From Notamacropus eugenii (Eukaryota; Chordata; Mammalia; Diprotodontia; Macropodidae), in NCBI RefSeq assembly GCF_028372415.1, contig NC_092872.1, positions 14,660,479 to 14,724,478 on the forward strand: DNA of 64,000 nt, in the 5' to 3' direction. A model generated the notes under the pieces. It was not told the DNA's origin, did no database searches, and saw nothing but the letters and a program-made list of their open reading frames with translations. A program made the translations under genes and the position numbers. Every line of letters starts with the position of its first letter. Position 1 is the stretch's first letter. Positions 22,486 through 32,685 of this stretch are shown here, piece by piece.

Positions 22486-23170
22486 AAAATCATTTATTTT
22501 TTAAGTTAATTTATTTTTAATATTCAACATTCACTTCCATAAGTTTTAAATTTTCTCCCCCTCCTTTTGCTCTCCCCATCCCAGATATCATGCAATCTGA
22601 TATACGCTCTGCATATACATTCCTATTAAACATATTTTCACATTAGTCTTGTTGTATAGAAGAATTAGAATGAACTGGAGGAACCACAAGAAAGGAAAAA
22701 AATAAAATAGTCTGCTTCACTCTGCTTTCATACTCCATAGTTCTTTCTCTGGATGTGGATGCCATTTTCCATCATGAGTCCTATGGAACTGTTTTAGGAC
22801 CTTGCATTGCTGAGAAGGGCTAAGTCTATCAAAGTCAGTCATCACACACTGTGGCTGTTACTGTATACAGTGTTCTCCTGGTTCTGCTCACTTCACTCAG
22901 CTTCAGTTCATATGAGTCTTTCCAGGTTTTTCTGAAGTCCACCTGTTCATCATTTCTTATAGCACAATAGTATTCCATTACATTCATATACCAAAACTTG
23001 TTCAGCCATTCCCCAGTTGATGGGCATCCCCTCGATTTCCAGTTCTTGGCCACCACAAAAAGAGTTGCTATAAATATTTTTGTACAAGTGGGTCCTTTTC
23101 TCATTTTTATGATCTCTTTGGGATATAGGCCTAGAAGTGAAATTGCTGAGTCAAAGGGTATGCACATAAA
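22486..23170 (-). mobile_element. L1, 5'-truncated, with ORF2 C-terminus and 3' UTR
   Basis: Read on the minus strand, an open frame at 22835-23167 encodes about 110 residues. It shows 'SAISLLGLYPKEI', 'CTKIFIATLFVVAKNWKS' and 'MNVMEYYCAIRNDE', the C-terminal region of L1 ORF2p. The 3' UTR follows to a T-rich end at 22486. The frame has no internal stop, so this is the least decayed L1 piece in the window, but the endonuclease and reverse transcriptase domains are absent and it cannot move by itself. Confidence 0.92.
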
Positions 23171-23360
23171 AATTATTCCTTAAGAGCAAATTTTGATGGG
23201 AAGTTTTTGATAGGGGGTATGAAGGTATTAAGGACCAGAAAGTGGAGCAGAGATGTAGGGGAATTCTATGTGTACACAATGAAGCTCATGAACTTGCTCC
23301 CTAAACTTGTTCTTCTTTCAATTTTTTCAATTTCTGTGGAGAACACTGCCATGTTTTTGG
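23171..23360. other. Unique DNA
   Basis: No gene or repeat is recognised. Confidence 0.4.
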
Positions 23361-23704
23361 ACCCCCCAGGGTTTGCAACCTGAGAATCCTCTCTGACTCA
23401 TTCCTCCTGACTTATCCTAACTCCCTAGATCCAACCAGTTTCCAAGGCCTGAGAATTCTGTTTTTACAACATCTCATATCAGTTCCTCTCTCTGTGCTAA
23501 CACAACCAAAACCATAAGCCAGTCTTTTCTCCTTTTCTGCCTGAATTACTATAATAGCTTCCTAATTGGTCTCCTTGTTTCTTGTCTCTTCTTTCTCCAA
23601 TCTGTCCTCCATACAGCTATCAAAATAAACTTTCTAAGGCATGAGACTGATCCTGTCTCTCCCTTGCTCAAAAACTCAGTGGCTCTCCACTGCCTAAAGA
23701 AGCA
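23361..23704 (+). mobile_element. L2 LINE, left part
   Basis: 'gactcattcctcctgac', 'attactataatagcttcc', 'taattggtctccttg', 'tccaatctgtcctcc' and 'ctcagtggctctccactgcc' are ordered L2 blocks near the end of its ORF. The next L2 block resumes at 24211, after a MIR and a SINE. Confidence 0.85.
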
Positions 23705-24210
23705 GTAGCTGGGTTTAGTGAACAGATTGTTGAACCTGGAGTCAGGAAGACCTGAGTTCAAATTAGTCCTCAGATACTTCTGGGTAAAGCTGGTGTGGTC
23801 ACTTCACCTCTGTTTGCCTCAGTTTCCTCAATTGTTAAGTGGGGATGATAATAATAACACCTATTTTTCGAGGTTGTTGTGAGACTCAAATGAGATAACA
23901 TTGGTAGAAGTGCTTAGCGCAATGTTTGGTATGTTGTTATTATCATCTTGGTTCAGTCAGACATGATCTCATTTGGGGCTATTTTTTTTGGAAAAGATAC
24001 TGGAGTGCTTTGCCAATTCCTTCTCCCACTTATTTTACAAATGAGGAAATGGAGGCAAACATTGACCTACCCAGGGTCACAGAGTCAATAAGTATCTGAG
24101 GCTAGATTTGAACTCAGGTCTTCCCGACTCCAGGTCTGATACTCTATCCAATGTGCCACCTGGCTGCCTTGGTATATAATAGAGTAGGCACTCAATAATG
24201 ATGGCTCTTT
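23705..24210 (+). repeat. MIR interrupted by a SINE
   Basis: The MIR runs from 'cctggagtcaggaagacctg' to 'gtgcttagcgcaatgtttgg' at 23932, and its last block 'aatagagtaggcactcaata' resumes at 24176. The intervening SINE is flanked by 'ttggtat' on both sides (23926-23932 and 24169-24175). Confidence 0.9.
23933..24168 (-). repeat. Marsupial SINE inside the MIR
   Basis: Minus-sense tail ('tcagacatgatctcatttgg'), core ('ttttacaaatgaggaaatgg') and head ('atccaatgtgccacctggct') are all present. A perfect 7-bp duplication flanks it. Confidence 0.9.
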
Positions 24211-24400
24211 TTCTTCCCAAGAAGATAAAATACAGATTCCTTAGCATGGCATTTTGGTCCCTCCACAGTTTAGCTTTTCCTCTTACCTCATATTGCCCTC
24301 ATTCATACTATTTCTTCTGTCTTCATATTCACAGTCCCTTAGCTGTCATTCATGGTCTCTCTATTCTGTCAACATCCTTTATTACTCTTCAAATATGCTG
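24211..24400 (+). mobile_element. L2 LINE, right part
   Basis: 'aaaatacagattccttagc', 'ggcattttggtccctccac' and 'ctcttacctcatattgccc' continue the L2 that stopped at 23704. Confidence 0.82.
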
Positions 24401-24800
24401 TCTAGGATTGAAGACAGTACTCCAGATGTGATCTGCCCAGGGCAGAGGACAGGAGGGCAGTCATCTCCTTGATCTGTACACTATGCTTCTTTTAAGACCT
24501 AAGATTGCCTCAGCTGTCTCGACTAACACACTATACCAACGGCACATATTGAATCAACCCATTTCTGGATTTTTGTCAGAAGCATCATTTGTAAGCCACT
24601 TCTCCATCTCGTGCTACTGAGAAAGCTTTTTTAAACCCAGGTGAAAGGTTCCATATTTAATAAATTTCATGTTATTATATGAAATGCATTGCTTCAGGCT
24701 GTCAAGGTCTTTTTGGATACTGATTCTCTCATAGGTTTGTTATCTATTCTTTCCAGATTTTTTGTCATTCACCTATTTGATAAGCCCACCATCTTTACTT
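24401..24800 (-). mobile_element. L3/CR1 LINE fragment
   Basis: 'agtactccagatgtgatctg', 'gatctgtacactatgcttc', 'tttaaacccaggtgaaagg', 'taataaatttcatgttatt' and 'gtcaaggtctttttggatac' follow the order seen in the minus strand of a CR1/L3 element. Confidence 0.75.
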
Positions 24801-25459
24801 AAGTCAGTTGATCCCATAGTTTCAACTATCACCTTTATTCAGATAGTTCCATTACCATAGCACCAATGACTACCAGACACTTCCATGGGCACCATCTACA
24901 GGTATCTCAAACTCACGTCCAGAACTGAAATCGTTATCTTTCCTCCAAAGCCTTTTCCCTATTTCTGTCAAGGGCACAGTATTAAGGTGTGAATTGGGCA
25001 CAGTATTAAGGTGTGAATTGGACACATTTGTGGCCTTGGCCTTACATTATCATTGTAGTCTAAGTTCTTGCCTACTCTTCCCGTGGGAATTTTGGATGTT
25101 TATAAGTTCATGTTTGCTAGTGGTAGAGGGAATGTTTTGTAACTACTGTACTTACTATTGTATCTTAGTAAGTGCCTTTGCTTCGAGCTTATTGTTTCTC
25201 TTGGCTGACCAAAAAACTTAAGTCCATTGGAAGAGGTTTATGAGCCATAGTTTTTAAAGTGTGGACCCCCAGGGAATCCTTTGAATTCAAACTTGGGAGT
25301 AGTTATTCTCTAGGGAGCCAAATCAAGAACCAGTGAATGTTGAATTGGAGAGGTAGCCCAGAGAGGATGCTACAAAAATATCGAATGGACAGTGCTAAAG
25401 GTCTATGGGACGACTAGTAAGCTACTTCTGGGGGTATGTTGGAGTCAACTCTTACTGAG
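24801..25459. other. Unique DNA with a perfect 24-bp tandem duplication
   Basis: 24973-24996 and 24997-25020 are identical. The stretch 25200-25459 may belong to the dispersed repeat that follows, but only its later part is shared with the other copies. Confidence 0.5.
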
Positions 25460-25695
25460 AGCCTTGTTAAATTTTCACAGTGAACGTTTATATCTTGTAA
25501 ATTGGCAAAAACTAAGACTGCAGTTTGATTTATTGTCTTATCAATTGTCTTAGGAAAGTGATGGAGAAGATATTAGTGCAGATTAAATTGAAAAGTATGT
25601 TTTATGTACTTTTTTTGGAAAGTTGGTTGTTAAACATTAACCAGCCTACCTCTGCTTACCTCTACAGCATGGAAGTCAAACACTGGCCATTTCTA
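25460..25695 (+). repeat. Unclassified dispersed repeat (family A), copy 1
   Basis: Shared blocks with two other copies (32050-32290 and 55835-56060) are 'ttgttaaattttcac', 'attggcaaaaac', 'aagtgatggagaagatatta' and 'ttgttaaacattaacc'. All three copies have the same orientation. I do not recognise the family. Confidence 0.6.
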
Positions 25696-25885
25696 AGTGT
25701 AGACAGAATCAGATTAAAATACAATTGGGGAATATTTACTAAAACAAAATCATATACAATATAGATAATTTTAATATGTAGTTTTCTAGGTCAGTGTTGT
25801 TTGCAGGTATACTTATCATATATGGTTAAGCTGAGTTTGACATCGCTGCTTTACAATATATCTGAAATATGAACTCTACTGTCAA

Positions 25886-26140
25886 GGGGCAGCCAGGTGG
25901 TCCAATTATGATAGTATGCCAGGCCTGAAGTCAGGAAGACTCATCTTTCTGAGTTCAAATCTGGCCTCAGACACTTACTAACTGTATGACCCTGGATAAA
26001 TTACTTAACCTTGTTTGTCTCAGCTTTCTCATCCATAAAATGAGCTGGAGAAGGAAATGGTATCAGCATCTCTTCCAAGAAAACCCCAAATGGGGTGACA
26101 AAAATTGGATACAACTAAAACAAATAAACATCGACAAAAA
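25886..26140 (+). repeat. Marsupial SINE, full length
   Basis: From 'gggcagccaggtggtccaat' through 'ttcaaatctggcctcagac' and 'gagctggagaaggaaatgg' to 'accccaaatggggtgac' and 'attggatacaactaaaac', every part of the marsupial SINE with an RTE-like tail is present. Confidence 0.92.
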
Positions 26141-26235
26141 ATTTAATGCCAGTGAGTATACCTCAAGTAGAACTGTGTTGTTGACTTTTGGTCTAGACCA
26201 AGGCGTCCTGAATGTAAATAAGAAAGGTGCAATCT

Positions 26236-26450
26236 GACATAGCAGAGTAAACACTGGTCTTGGAAGAAAGAGACCTGATTCAAATCATGGTTCATGCCAT
26301 TTACCAGCAATGTGAGGTCTGGGAAGTTGTGTCACTCTTTGTCTCATTTTCCTTGTAGGTAACATGGGGATAAAAATAATAATTGTGCCACCCTATCTTG
26401 CAGGGGCTCCATGAGGAAAGTGCTTTGTATGTTGTAAATCATGGGCTGAA
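26236..26450 (+). repeat. MIR
   Basis: 'aacactggtcttggaagaaa', 'ccatttaccagcaatgtgag', 'gtaacatggggataaaaata' and 'gaaagtgctttgtatgttg' give a diverged but near-complete MIR. Confidence 0.85.
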
Positions 26451-27470
26451 TGTGGAATGTCATTTCTACAATAGTAAGAGAAAACCTTTAGAAGGTAGCA
26501 GAAAATACTCATTCATATGATGAGAGAGAAGGTCAACCTTCTATAGGCACAACTGAGAGGAACAGTGATCTAGAATATTCACTTTCTCCCAACTGGGACC
26601 ATTTGGGGGCTAGAATCCAGCTCAGCGGCAAGTGGAAAATCTCACGTAGGAATTCATGTCATCATTTGGTGGAGATGCCTCAGTCACTAGTGCTCCATCT
26701 TTGGGAGGCAAACATACAGAAGGATGTAAAGATGGCCAATGACTGGCTATAGGAGCTGTTATTGTTTTCAACTGGCCTCAAACTCCATGAGCCCGAAACA
26801 AATTGACGCAGACTGGTTCATGTTTCGGGTCTCATTACTGGATAATTTCTGGATTTTCCCCTTAGTCACAGAGTCTCTCTGGGCTCAGGACTCCAGCTCA
26901 GTTACTATGTTATGGGCTTTTCCTCTTCAGTGCACCTTGTGATGAGACAGTAGCTTGGTTCTCATCATTACAGGAAAGCAAACAGTAGCAGGATTTCTCT
27001 GCATTTAGTCCCTGGTGGCATGCTGTGTTTGGCAATTCAGAATAAGCTGCTAATGGGTGAGAGGATGAGAGAAGGGGAATGTGGGAGAATGCAAAAGGAG
27101 GAGGAAGTGGGGGGAAGAAAGTGGTGGAAAGGATGCTGTCTTGTAGATTGGGGAAAGTGGCTTGAATAGTCTGCTGCTTTGTAGGGATTTTGGAAGAGAT
27201 TGAGTTTCTATAAAAGGCATATTCTCACTCAGGGACTTGAAAGCTGTTACAGAAATGCAAATGATCTGAAATTCTGGTAGATGGGGATGGTTCCAAAGAA
27301 TTCAGAAGGGAATCCATAGCAGAGGGGGGAGCAATAACTCTTGATATTCCTTTACTCTCGATGGGGTGCCAGGTGGTTTCTAAGATTCTCTGGGGTTTCT
27401 CCTATTTTGGGAAATCCATAAGAATGGCTAAAGGCCTTCAGAGTCTAGGATGTTTTCATTTTGTGTTGGT
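26451..27470. other. Unique DNA
   Basis: No gene or repeat family is recognised. Frames at 26739-26942 and 27361-27555 are short and lack domains. Confidence 0.4.
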
Positions 27471-27780
27471 AAAAGTGACAGAGAGTGGGCGAGTGGGAAA
27501 AGAGCTCCATCTGGAGTCAGAAGATGTGCGTTTAACCCCTGGCTCTGCCACTTAATGCCAGTACAATCAATCAATCAATCAATCGACTTTTCTTAAGTGC
27601 CTACTGTGTGCCAGGCACTATGCTAAGTACCTAAGTACAAAAAGAGATAAAAGACAGTCTCTGTCCTCAAGGAGTTTGCAGTCTCGTTGAGTACATTTCT
27701 GGAACTTAGTTTCCTTGTTTGTAAAATGAAAGGGTTAGTGCTTTCCAGCTCTACCATGCTATGATTTTCTGAATAGCTTC
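27471..27780 (+). repeat. MIR3/Ther2-like SINE split by a family B head
   Basis: The SINE head and core run to 'ccacttaatgccagtac' (27564). 'aatcaatcaatcaatcaatc' and 'actgtgtgccaggcactatg' (27565-27689, family B head) intervene. The SINE then resumes with 'gaacttagtttccttgtttg' and 'tttccagctctaccatgc'. 'agtac' flanks the insert on both sides. Confidence 0.82.
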
Positions 27781-27937
27781 CTGCTTATCAAATATTAACC
27801 AGATTGGGGCAGTGCTGCAAGAGGCCACTAGGAGACAGCCCACATCAGGGATAGAAGCAGAGCAGCTAATGAGACTAGTTGGCTAGAAGAGAAGGATCTC
27901 AAGGGAAGCTGGTTTGGGGTGAGGTCTAGTTTTAGTT

Positions 27938-28130
27938 CATAGAATCACAGATTTTAGGGCTGAGAGAGAACTTAGAGGGTATCCAGTTCAACCCTCTCAT
28001 TTACCAAGACCCAGAGAATTTCATGACTTCCTAAATGTTGAAATAACTTGATCTTTCTCACAAATCCTAAGTGACAAAGTCAAGATTTGCTGGCCCCTAA
28101 ATCCAAGGCTTTTTCTGCTACACTAAGCTA
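27938..28130 (-). repeat. MIR3/Ther2-like SINE
   Basis: 'tagaatcacagattttaggg', 'gagaacttagagggtatcc' and 'caaccctctcatttacc' give a minus-sense Ther2 end, then a diverged core. Confidence 0.75.
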
Positions 28131-28139
28131 CTTTTTAAC

Positions 28140-28760
28140 ATAGAGTGGGCCAGATGGGCTAGAGGGGAAGGCACTGGCAGCACGAGGGACCAGGAAAGAA
28201 GGCTGTAGTTGAGGGGTCTTGAAGGAGGCTGGGATTCTAAGAGGTAGAGGTAGGAGGGAGGGCCATAATTCCAGGCATGAGAGACAGGTTTTGGAGCATT
28301 GGGTAGGCTGTTACGGCTGGACTGTAAAGTGCATGGAAGAAAGCAATGTGGATAAAGAATAGAGAGATAGGTAGAGAAAGAATTTATTAAGTACTTGGTA
28401 ATTTATTAAGTATTCTCCTAAGTGCTGGCAACTCATATTCTAATGGAAGAAATGTAGGGGGAGCAAAGAGGGAGGAGCAGAGAGGCATGAGAAGAGCCAG
28501 GGGAGAAGTGAATGCGGACAGCCTGGCGCCTCTCTGGTATAGTGATTCTGGGCCAGGACTCACCAAGGAGAGGAGGAAGCTATGACGGGGGAAGCCTCTG
28601 TAGGCTGAGAATGCTGCCAGGGAAGAGGTAGAAGTCCAGAGAGGCATGAGCCATTAGCAGAGCCAGAAAAGACGTGAACATACATAGTCCAGACTCCCTT
28701 AAATGATACAAAGGGGCCAGATTGTGAAGTGATAAATGCCAAATAGAGTTTATAAGCAAA
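28140..28760 (+). repeat. Family B dispersed repeat
   Basis: 'gaaggcactggcagcacg', 'gggtcttgaaggaggctggg' and 'gggcataattccaggcatga'-type blocks, and after an inserted piece at about 28376-28665, 'gggccagattgtgaagtgat' with 'atgccaaatagagtttataa', follow the family B order. The inserted piece begins 'aatttattaagtacttgg' and looks like a second, diverged family B copy. Confidence 0.55.
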
Positions 28761-28799
28761 AGACTGTAAAGCAAATTAAATGAAAAGAAAACATCCCGT

Positions 28800-29340
28800 C
28801 CACCATTCACACATGGGATACATTTTGCCCACAGGGTACCATCGAAGCACTGGGGAAGTTGCCAGAGAGCACGTGGGGAGGGCCTATACAGAGGAGCACA
28901 TGTGGCCAGGTCACTCTACATCTTTCATGTAGCAGAGCTGCCATAGTCCTCTGTTAATACCATTGCTTTGCATTCCACTGGGTACCATGCTTTCACTCCC
29001 TGCTGAGTATCATGTCATTTCTGCTGAGTGTTGAGTCCCTACTCTGCTGAGTTATCTATTCATTGCATCATGTCTGTTTTCTTTTGAACATCTCTCCTGA
29101 TCTTGTGGACTCTAAGCTGGTCTCTTACCATCTGCTGGCTCTCTAGCCAGCCTTCTTTGGATCATCAAATGCTTGGTTCCTATCTATTGGGGTAGAGGAG
29201 CTATTAAGTCTGTCCCTGATAAGGGAGGGCTAAAGCTGTTTTAGTATATAGTCTAAGGTCTCATGCCTAGCCAGGTTACCTACAAAAGCCAACAGAAACT
29301 TCAAGGCTAAGGCTGAATAAATCATTTTATTTATACAGTT
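28800..29340 (+). other. Possible LTR remnant
   Basis: A unique stretch with repeated 'tgctgagt' phrases ends in 'aggctgaataaatcatttta', an AATAAA signal in the position expected near an LTR end. No second copy, boundary or primer-binding site is visible, so this is only a possibility. Confidence 0.25.
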
Positions 29341-29429
29341 GTATTTTATTTTTTTCAATCAGCAAAATTCTTCTGCTCATTTTTATGGTGCTGACTCAAA
29401 GTCTGGTCCCAAACAACTCTCTGACTTCT

Positions 29430-29525
29430 ATAAGACAGCTCTTCAGATACTTAAACACAACTCTCATATTTCTCCTGAGTCTTTTTTCTCCAGACTCAAC
29501 ACCCCCAGGTTCTTGAAGCAATGTA
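29430..29525 (-). mobile_element. L3/CR1 LINE fragment
   Basis: 'ctcatatttctcctgagtc', 'ttttttctccagactcaac' and 'cccccaggttcttgaagc' match the minus-strand L3/CR1 region also seen at 45780-45880. Confidence 0.72.
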
Positions 29526-29937
29526 AGGGGGAAGAACTGGGGTTGGAAGGGAAATAGGTTCCCAATAAAAGACCATGAAATGGCAAGAGACACTCATTGG
29601 TCAATAACCTCAGGCTTCTTGAGTTTGCAAGAACTATCAAGCTCATCAGGAAAGAATTAGACCCTCACCAGCTCTTGCTGGGAGATAAGCAAACACAGAG
29701 GGACCCCCAGAGGATTTTTAATCTCTCATGTCTGTGTGTTTCTTTTTCCTTTTGAGAAGATAATCCGACAGTGGCTATCCTGAACAAAAACCCAGTGGGC
29801 CAGTTTCTTCACACAGTTGGGATATGGTTTTGAATTATGAATGTAACAGCTTTTTCTTCCTTTCCTTTCCCTTTCCTTCCTTTATTTAATGGGGGAGGTT
29901 AAGAATATTTGTGAGCAGTGGGGCAGAAGCCAGCAAC
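29526..29937. other. Unique DNA
   Basis: No gene or repeat is recognised apart from a CT-rich patch at 29853-29884. Confidence 0.4.
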
Positions 29938-30035
29938 TTTGGTAGGGCTTTATTACTTCATGTGTAAAATGAGAGAATTGGATTAGAGGTGGCCTAAGCT
30001 CCTTCTCAACTCTAAACCTATGATCTAATGATCCG
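29938..30035 (+). repeat. MIR3/Ther2 SINE tail
   Basis: 'tgtgtaaaatgagagaattg', 'gattagaggtggcctaagct' and 'ctaaacctatgatctaatga' are the core end and L3-like tail of a Ther2-type SINE. Confidence 0.8.
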
Positions 30036-30249
30036 TGGTAGAAAGACAAAGAGAGATTGATGGGATCCACTGATTTTGACTGGGGTGGGGTATCATCTCA
30101 ACCTTCAGGACTAGAAAAAGACAAGGGAAGGCTTTTTGAAAGATGGGATCATTTGCCACTGCCGTGTGGATTGGGGTGGGGAGTCCTTCAGAGACAAAAG
30201 AAGGGATTTCAGCTTTTGAAAGCTGACAACATCACTAAGACTTTTGGTA
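30036..30249. other. Unique DNA
   Basis: A 93-codon open frame (30057-30338) starts here and runs into the L2 tail. It has no domain and I do not call it. Confidence 0.4.
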
Positions 30250-30470
30250 CACCCTGTATGATATTTTTTTTGGTATATATTTTATATTTATTTACATATG
30301 TATATGTTGTTTTCCCTGACAGAATGCTAGCAAATTGAAAGCAGGACTACTTCCATTTTTGTCTTTGTATCTTTAGTGCCTTGTATGGTGCCTGGCACAT
30401 AGTAGGTCTTTTTATTAGTGCATTAAAGCATTTAATAATGCTTATTGATTGATTGAATCAGTTCTCATCT
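30250..30470 (+). mobile_element. L2 LINE 3' end
   Basis: 'tttgtctttgtatctttagt', 'gtgcctggcacatagtaggt' and 'aatgcttattgattgattga' are the terminal L2 blocks. Confidence 0.85.
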
Positions 30471-30699
30471 GATTTAATTTTGAGATTCAAGTCATCTCCC
30501 TACAATCTTTATTAACTCTTTAGAATTTGGTAAAGATCAACACATTAGCATAAGAAACATAATTATCTCTTAGCAACCCCAGCTTCATTCAATGCTGCTC
30601 AGCTCATGTGCTTCCTCCTGTGAGAATCCTTTATGAGCTCTGTGGTTGTCACTGCTCTCTTCCTCCCCAAATTATCCTGTTGTTAACTATTTGAGGAGT
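30471..30699. other. Unique DNA
   Basis: No repeat is recognised. Confidence 0.4.
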
Positions 30700-30881
30700 A
30701 ATATAATGTAATATATAGGGCACTATTCTTAGAGATTGGAAGACCTGAGTTCTGACACACACTATATACTAGCTGTGTCACAATGGGCAAGTAAGTGACT
30801 ATCCCAGATAATTCTCTAAGACTATAAGTTACCGAAACCCTTGCCAATCTGTATTGGTAAAGCGAGTTTTTACATCTGGCC
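30700..30881 (+). repeat. Marsupial SINE, 'ctctaagactataagtt' subfamily
   Basis: 'gaagacctgagttctgacac', 'ctagctgtgtcacaatggg', 'ctctaagactataagtta' and 'gtattggtaaagcgagtttt' identify the subfamily also seen at 62290. Confidence 0.85.
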
Positions 30882-30985
30882 TGTAAGTACTTTGAGGGTG
30901 GGTATTATTTTCTTTTTGTCTTTGTATATCCAGGGCTTGGCACATAGTGCCTAGTCCATAGGACGTATGTTGGGTTGGACTGGAC
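30882..30985 (+). mobile_element. L2 LINE 3' end
   Basis: 'tgtaagtactttgagggtgg', 'tttgtctttgtatatccagg' and 'gcttggcacatagtgcctag' mark an L2 terminus directly after the SINE. Confidence 0.75.
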
Positions 30986-31241
30986 ATTTTAAGGATATCT
31001 TGAATTTCTATTGTATTCTACATAGTTGGTTGTATTTCATCTAACTTGTGATACCTCTGTGTCTTTGGAGGGGGTTCTACTTATCTCTGTCTTACTGATG
31101 CAAGCTTCTCAGACTCAGACAGATGGTCAATGTTTAGAGGAAGAGCCAAGCCTGCAGTCCTGCTCTTGTTTTCTAATAGCCCAAAGTAGTCTTCTTTCTG
31201 AAATTCCATTGTCAGCATTCCATTTTCTTTAATTTTACTCT
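30986..31241. other. Unique DNA
   Basis: No gene or repeat is recognised. Confidence 0.4.
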
Positions 31242-31379
31242 CACTTTTTTTTGGAGGCAATTGGGGTTAAGTGAGTTACCCAGAGTCACATAGGTAGCAA
31301 GTGTCTGAAACCAGATTTGAACTCAGTTCCTCCTGACTCCTGGGCTGGTGCTCTATCCAATGCATTATCTAACTGCCCC
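31242..31379 (-). repeat. Short marsupial SINE
   Basis: A T-run, 'ggaggcaattggggttaagt', 'agagtcacataggtagcaag', 'tttgaactcagttcctcctg' and 'tatctaactgcccc' give the complete short SINE in minus sense. Confidence 0.9.
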
Positions 31380-31589
31380 TTGTTATTCTCTCAACTCTCA
31401 TTTGGTCAATATTTTGTACAGAACTGTGGATTGACTCCCTGGTATGTCACTGCTTGGGTCCTTTCTCACTACTATAGCTGGTTCTGGCTAAAATCAAAGG
31501 TAGAGTAAATCTAATTCTTCTTTTACAGGGCAGCTTTTCTAAATACTTGACTACAAGGAAGAGTGAAAGAGGGTAAGGAAAAACTCAAG
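31380..31589. other. Unique DNA
   Basis: No gene or repeat is recognised. Confidence 0.4.
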
Positions 31590-31900
31590 CATTTATTAAA
31601 TACTGGTTATATGCCAGGCACTGTGTTTTATACATAACAGTTCATTTGATTCTCATAACAACCCTGGGAAGTAGGTGCTATAATGACAGGGTTGGGCTAT
31701 ATAACCTCTGGCATCCTTCTAGCTCTAGCACCTGGAAGGTAGGAGCATTCTCATTTTACAGTTGAGAAAACTGAGGCAGACAGAGATGAAATGACTTGCC
31801 AAGGGTCACATGGTAATTAAGTGTCTGAGGCAGGATCTGAACTCAGGTCTTTCTCACTTCCTGCCCAGTGTTCTATCTATGACTCCACCTAGTTGCCTCT
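31590..31900 (-). repeat. MIR with an inserted Ther2 tail
   Basis: The MIR is in minus sense, from 'atgccaggcactgtgtttta' and 'caaccctgggaagtaggtgc' to 'ttacagttgagaaaactgag' and 'gaactcaggtctttctcac'. Between its blocks, 31681-31733 is a plus-sense Ther2 tail ('gacagggttgggctatata', 'ggcatccttctagctctagc'). 'ggaagtaggtgcta' and 'ggaaggtaggagca' flank the insert. Confidence 0.85.
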
Positions 31901-31924
31901 CTGTCAAATGCTTGAAAGACAGTG

Positions 31925-32020
31925 CTACATTGTCTTTTCCTTTGAGATGCAGTTTAGACATCATCTTATCCATGGAGTCTTTCCTAATCTCCCAGACTTC
32001 TAGTGCCTTTCTTCCTGCAG
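31925..32020 (+). mobile_element. L2 LINE, left part
   Basis: 'tttgagatgcagtttagaca', 'ggagtctttcctaatctccc' and 'agacttctagtgcc' are L2 blocks. The terminal part resumes at 32291. Confidence 0.72.
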
Positions 32021-32290
32021 TGTGCTGTAAGCAGCCTGAAGTCAGGAGAGTTGATTGTTAAGTTTTCAGCATAAGCATTTACACCTTGAAAATTGTCAAA
32101 CGCTACAAATGAGGGCTTGACTTATTGTTTGTTAATTGCCTAGATTTAAGAAAGTGGTGGAAAAGTTAATTAGGCAGTTATTATTATTGGAATATTATCT
32201 GCTCCTCAGGAAAAATTTAGTAGTATGGTCTGAAAACATCCCCCTTCACCCCCCACCCCATACTAACATGTTGTTAAACATTTATCAGCG
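32021..32290 (+). repeat. Unclassified dispersed repeat (family A), copy 2
   Basis: 'ttgttaagttttcagcata', 'accttgaaaattgtcaaacg', 'aagaaagtggtggaaaag' and 'tgttgttaaacatttatcag' align in order with the copies at 25460 and 55835. It sits between two parts of one L2. Confidence 0.6.
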
Positions 32291-32545
32291 TACCCCGCTT
32301 CCCACTCATAATTACTTTGTATTTAACTACTTTGTGTATGTGTGTGTATATATGTGTGTGTGTGTGTGTAGATGTGTAGATTATTCATGATATGTATATT
32401 TTGACATGTTCTTGTTTCCCTCATTAGAATGTAAGATTTTTGTAAATAGGACTTGTTTCTTCTTTACTTGTATCCCAAGTACCCACCACAATGCATGGCA
32501 CGTAATAGGTGCTTTATAAATATTGAATGATTGATTGAAATTGCA
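32291..32545 (+). mobile_element. L2 LINE 3' end, right part, with (TG)n
   Basis: 'ttactttgtatttaactac', 'attagaatgtaagatttttg', 'cttgtatcccaagtacccac' and 'cataataggtgctttataaa'-type tail are the terminal L2 blocks. A (TG)n patch lies at 32336-32370. Confidence 0.82.
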
Positions 32546-32685
32546 TTTCTGACGCTTCCTACCCTAGGGACCTTGGACAGCTCCCTTCATGTCCAGAGCC
32601 TCATTTTCCTTCTGGGTAAAATGACAGGGTTAGGCTAGGTAACTTCTGGCATCCTTCCAGTTCTAGCCCTCTAGCTCTGCCTAGG
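32546..32685 (+). repeat. MIR3/Ther2-like SINE, 3' half
   Basis: 'cctcattttccttctgggta', 'gacagggttaggctaggtaa' and 'ggcatccttccagttctagc' mark the core end and L3-like tail. Confidence 0.78.

Noticed and set aside
22835-23167. 110-codon open frame as a host gene
   Set aside because: It is clearly the C-terminal part of L1 ORF2 followed by an L1 3' UTR.
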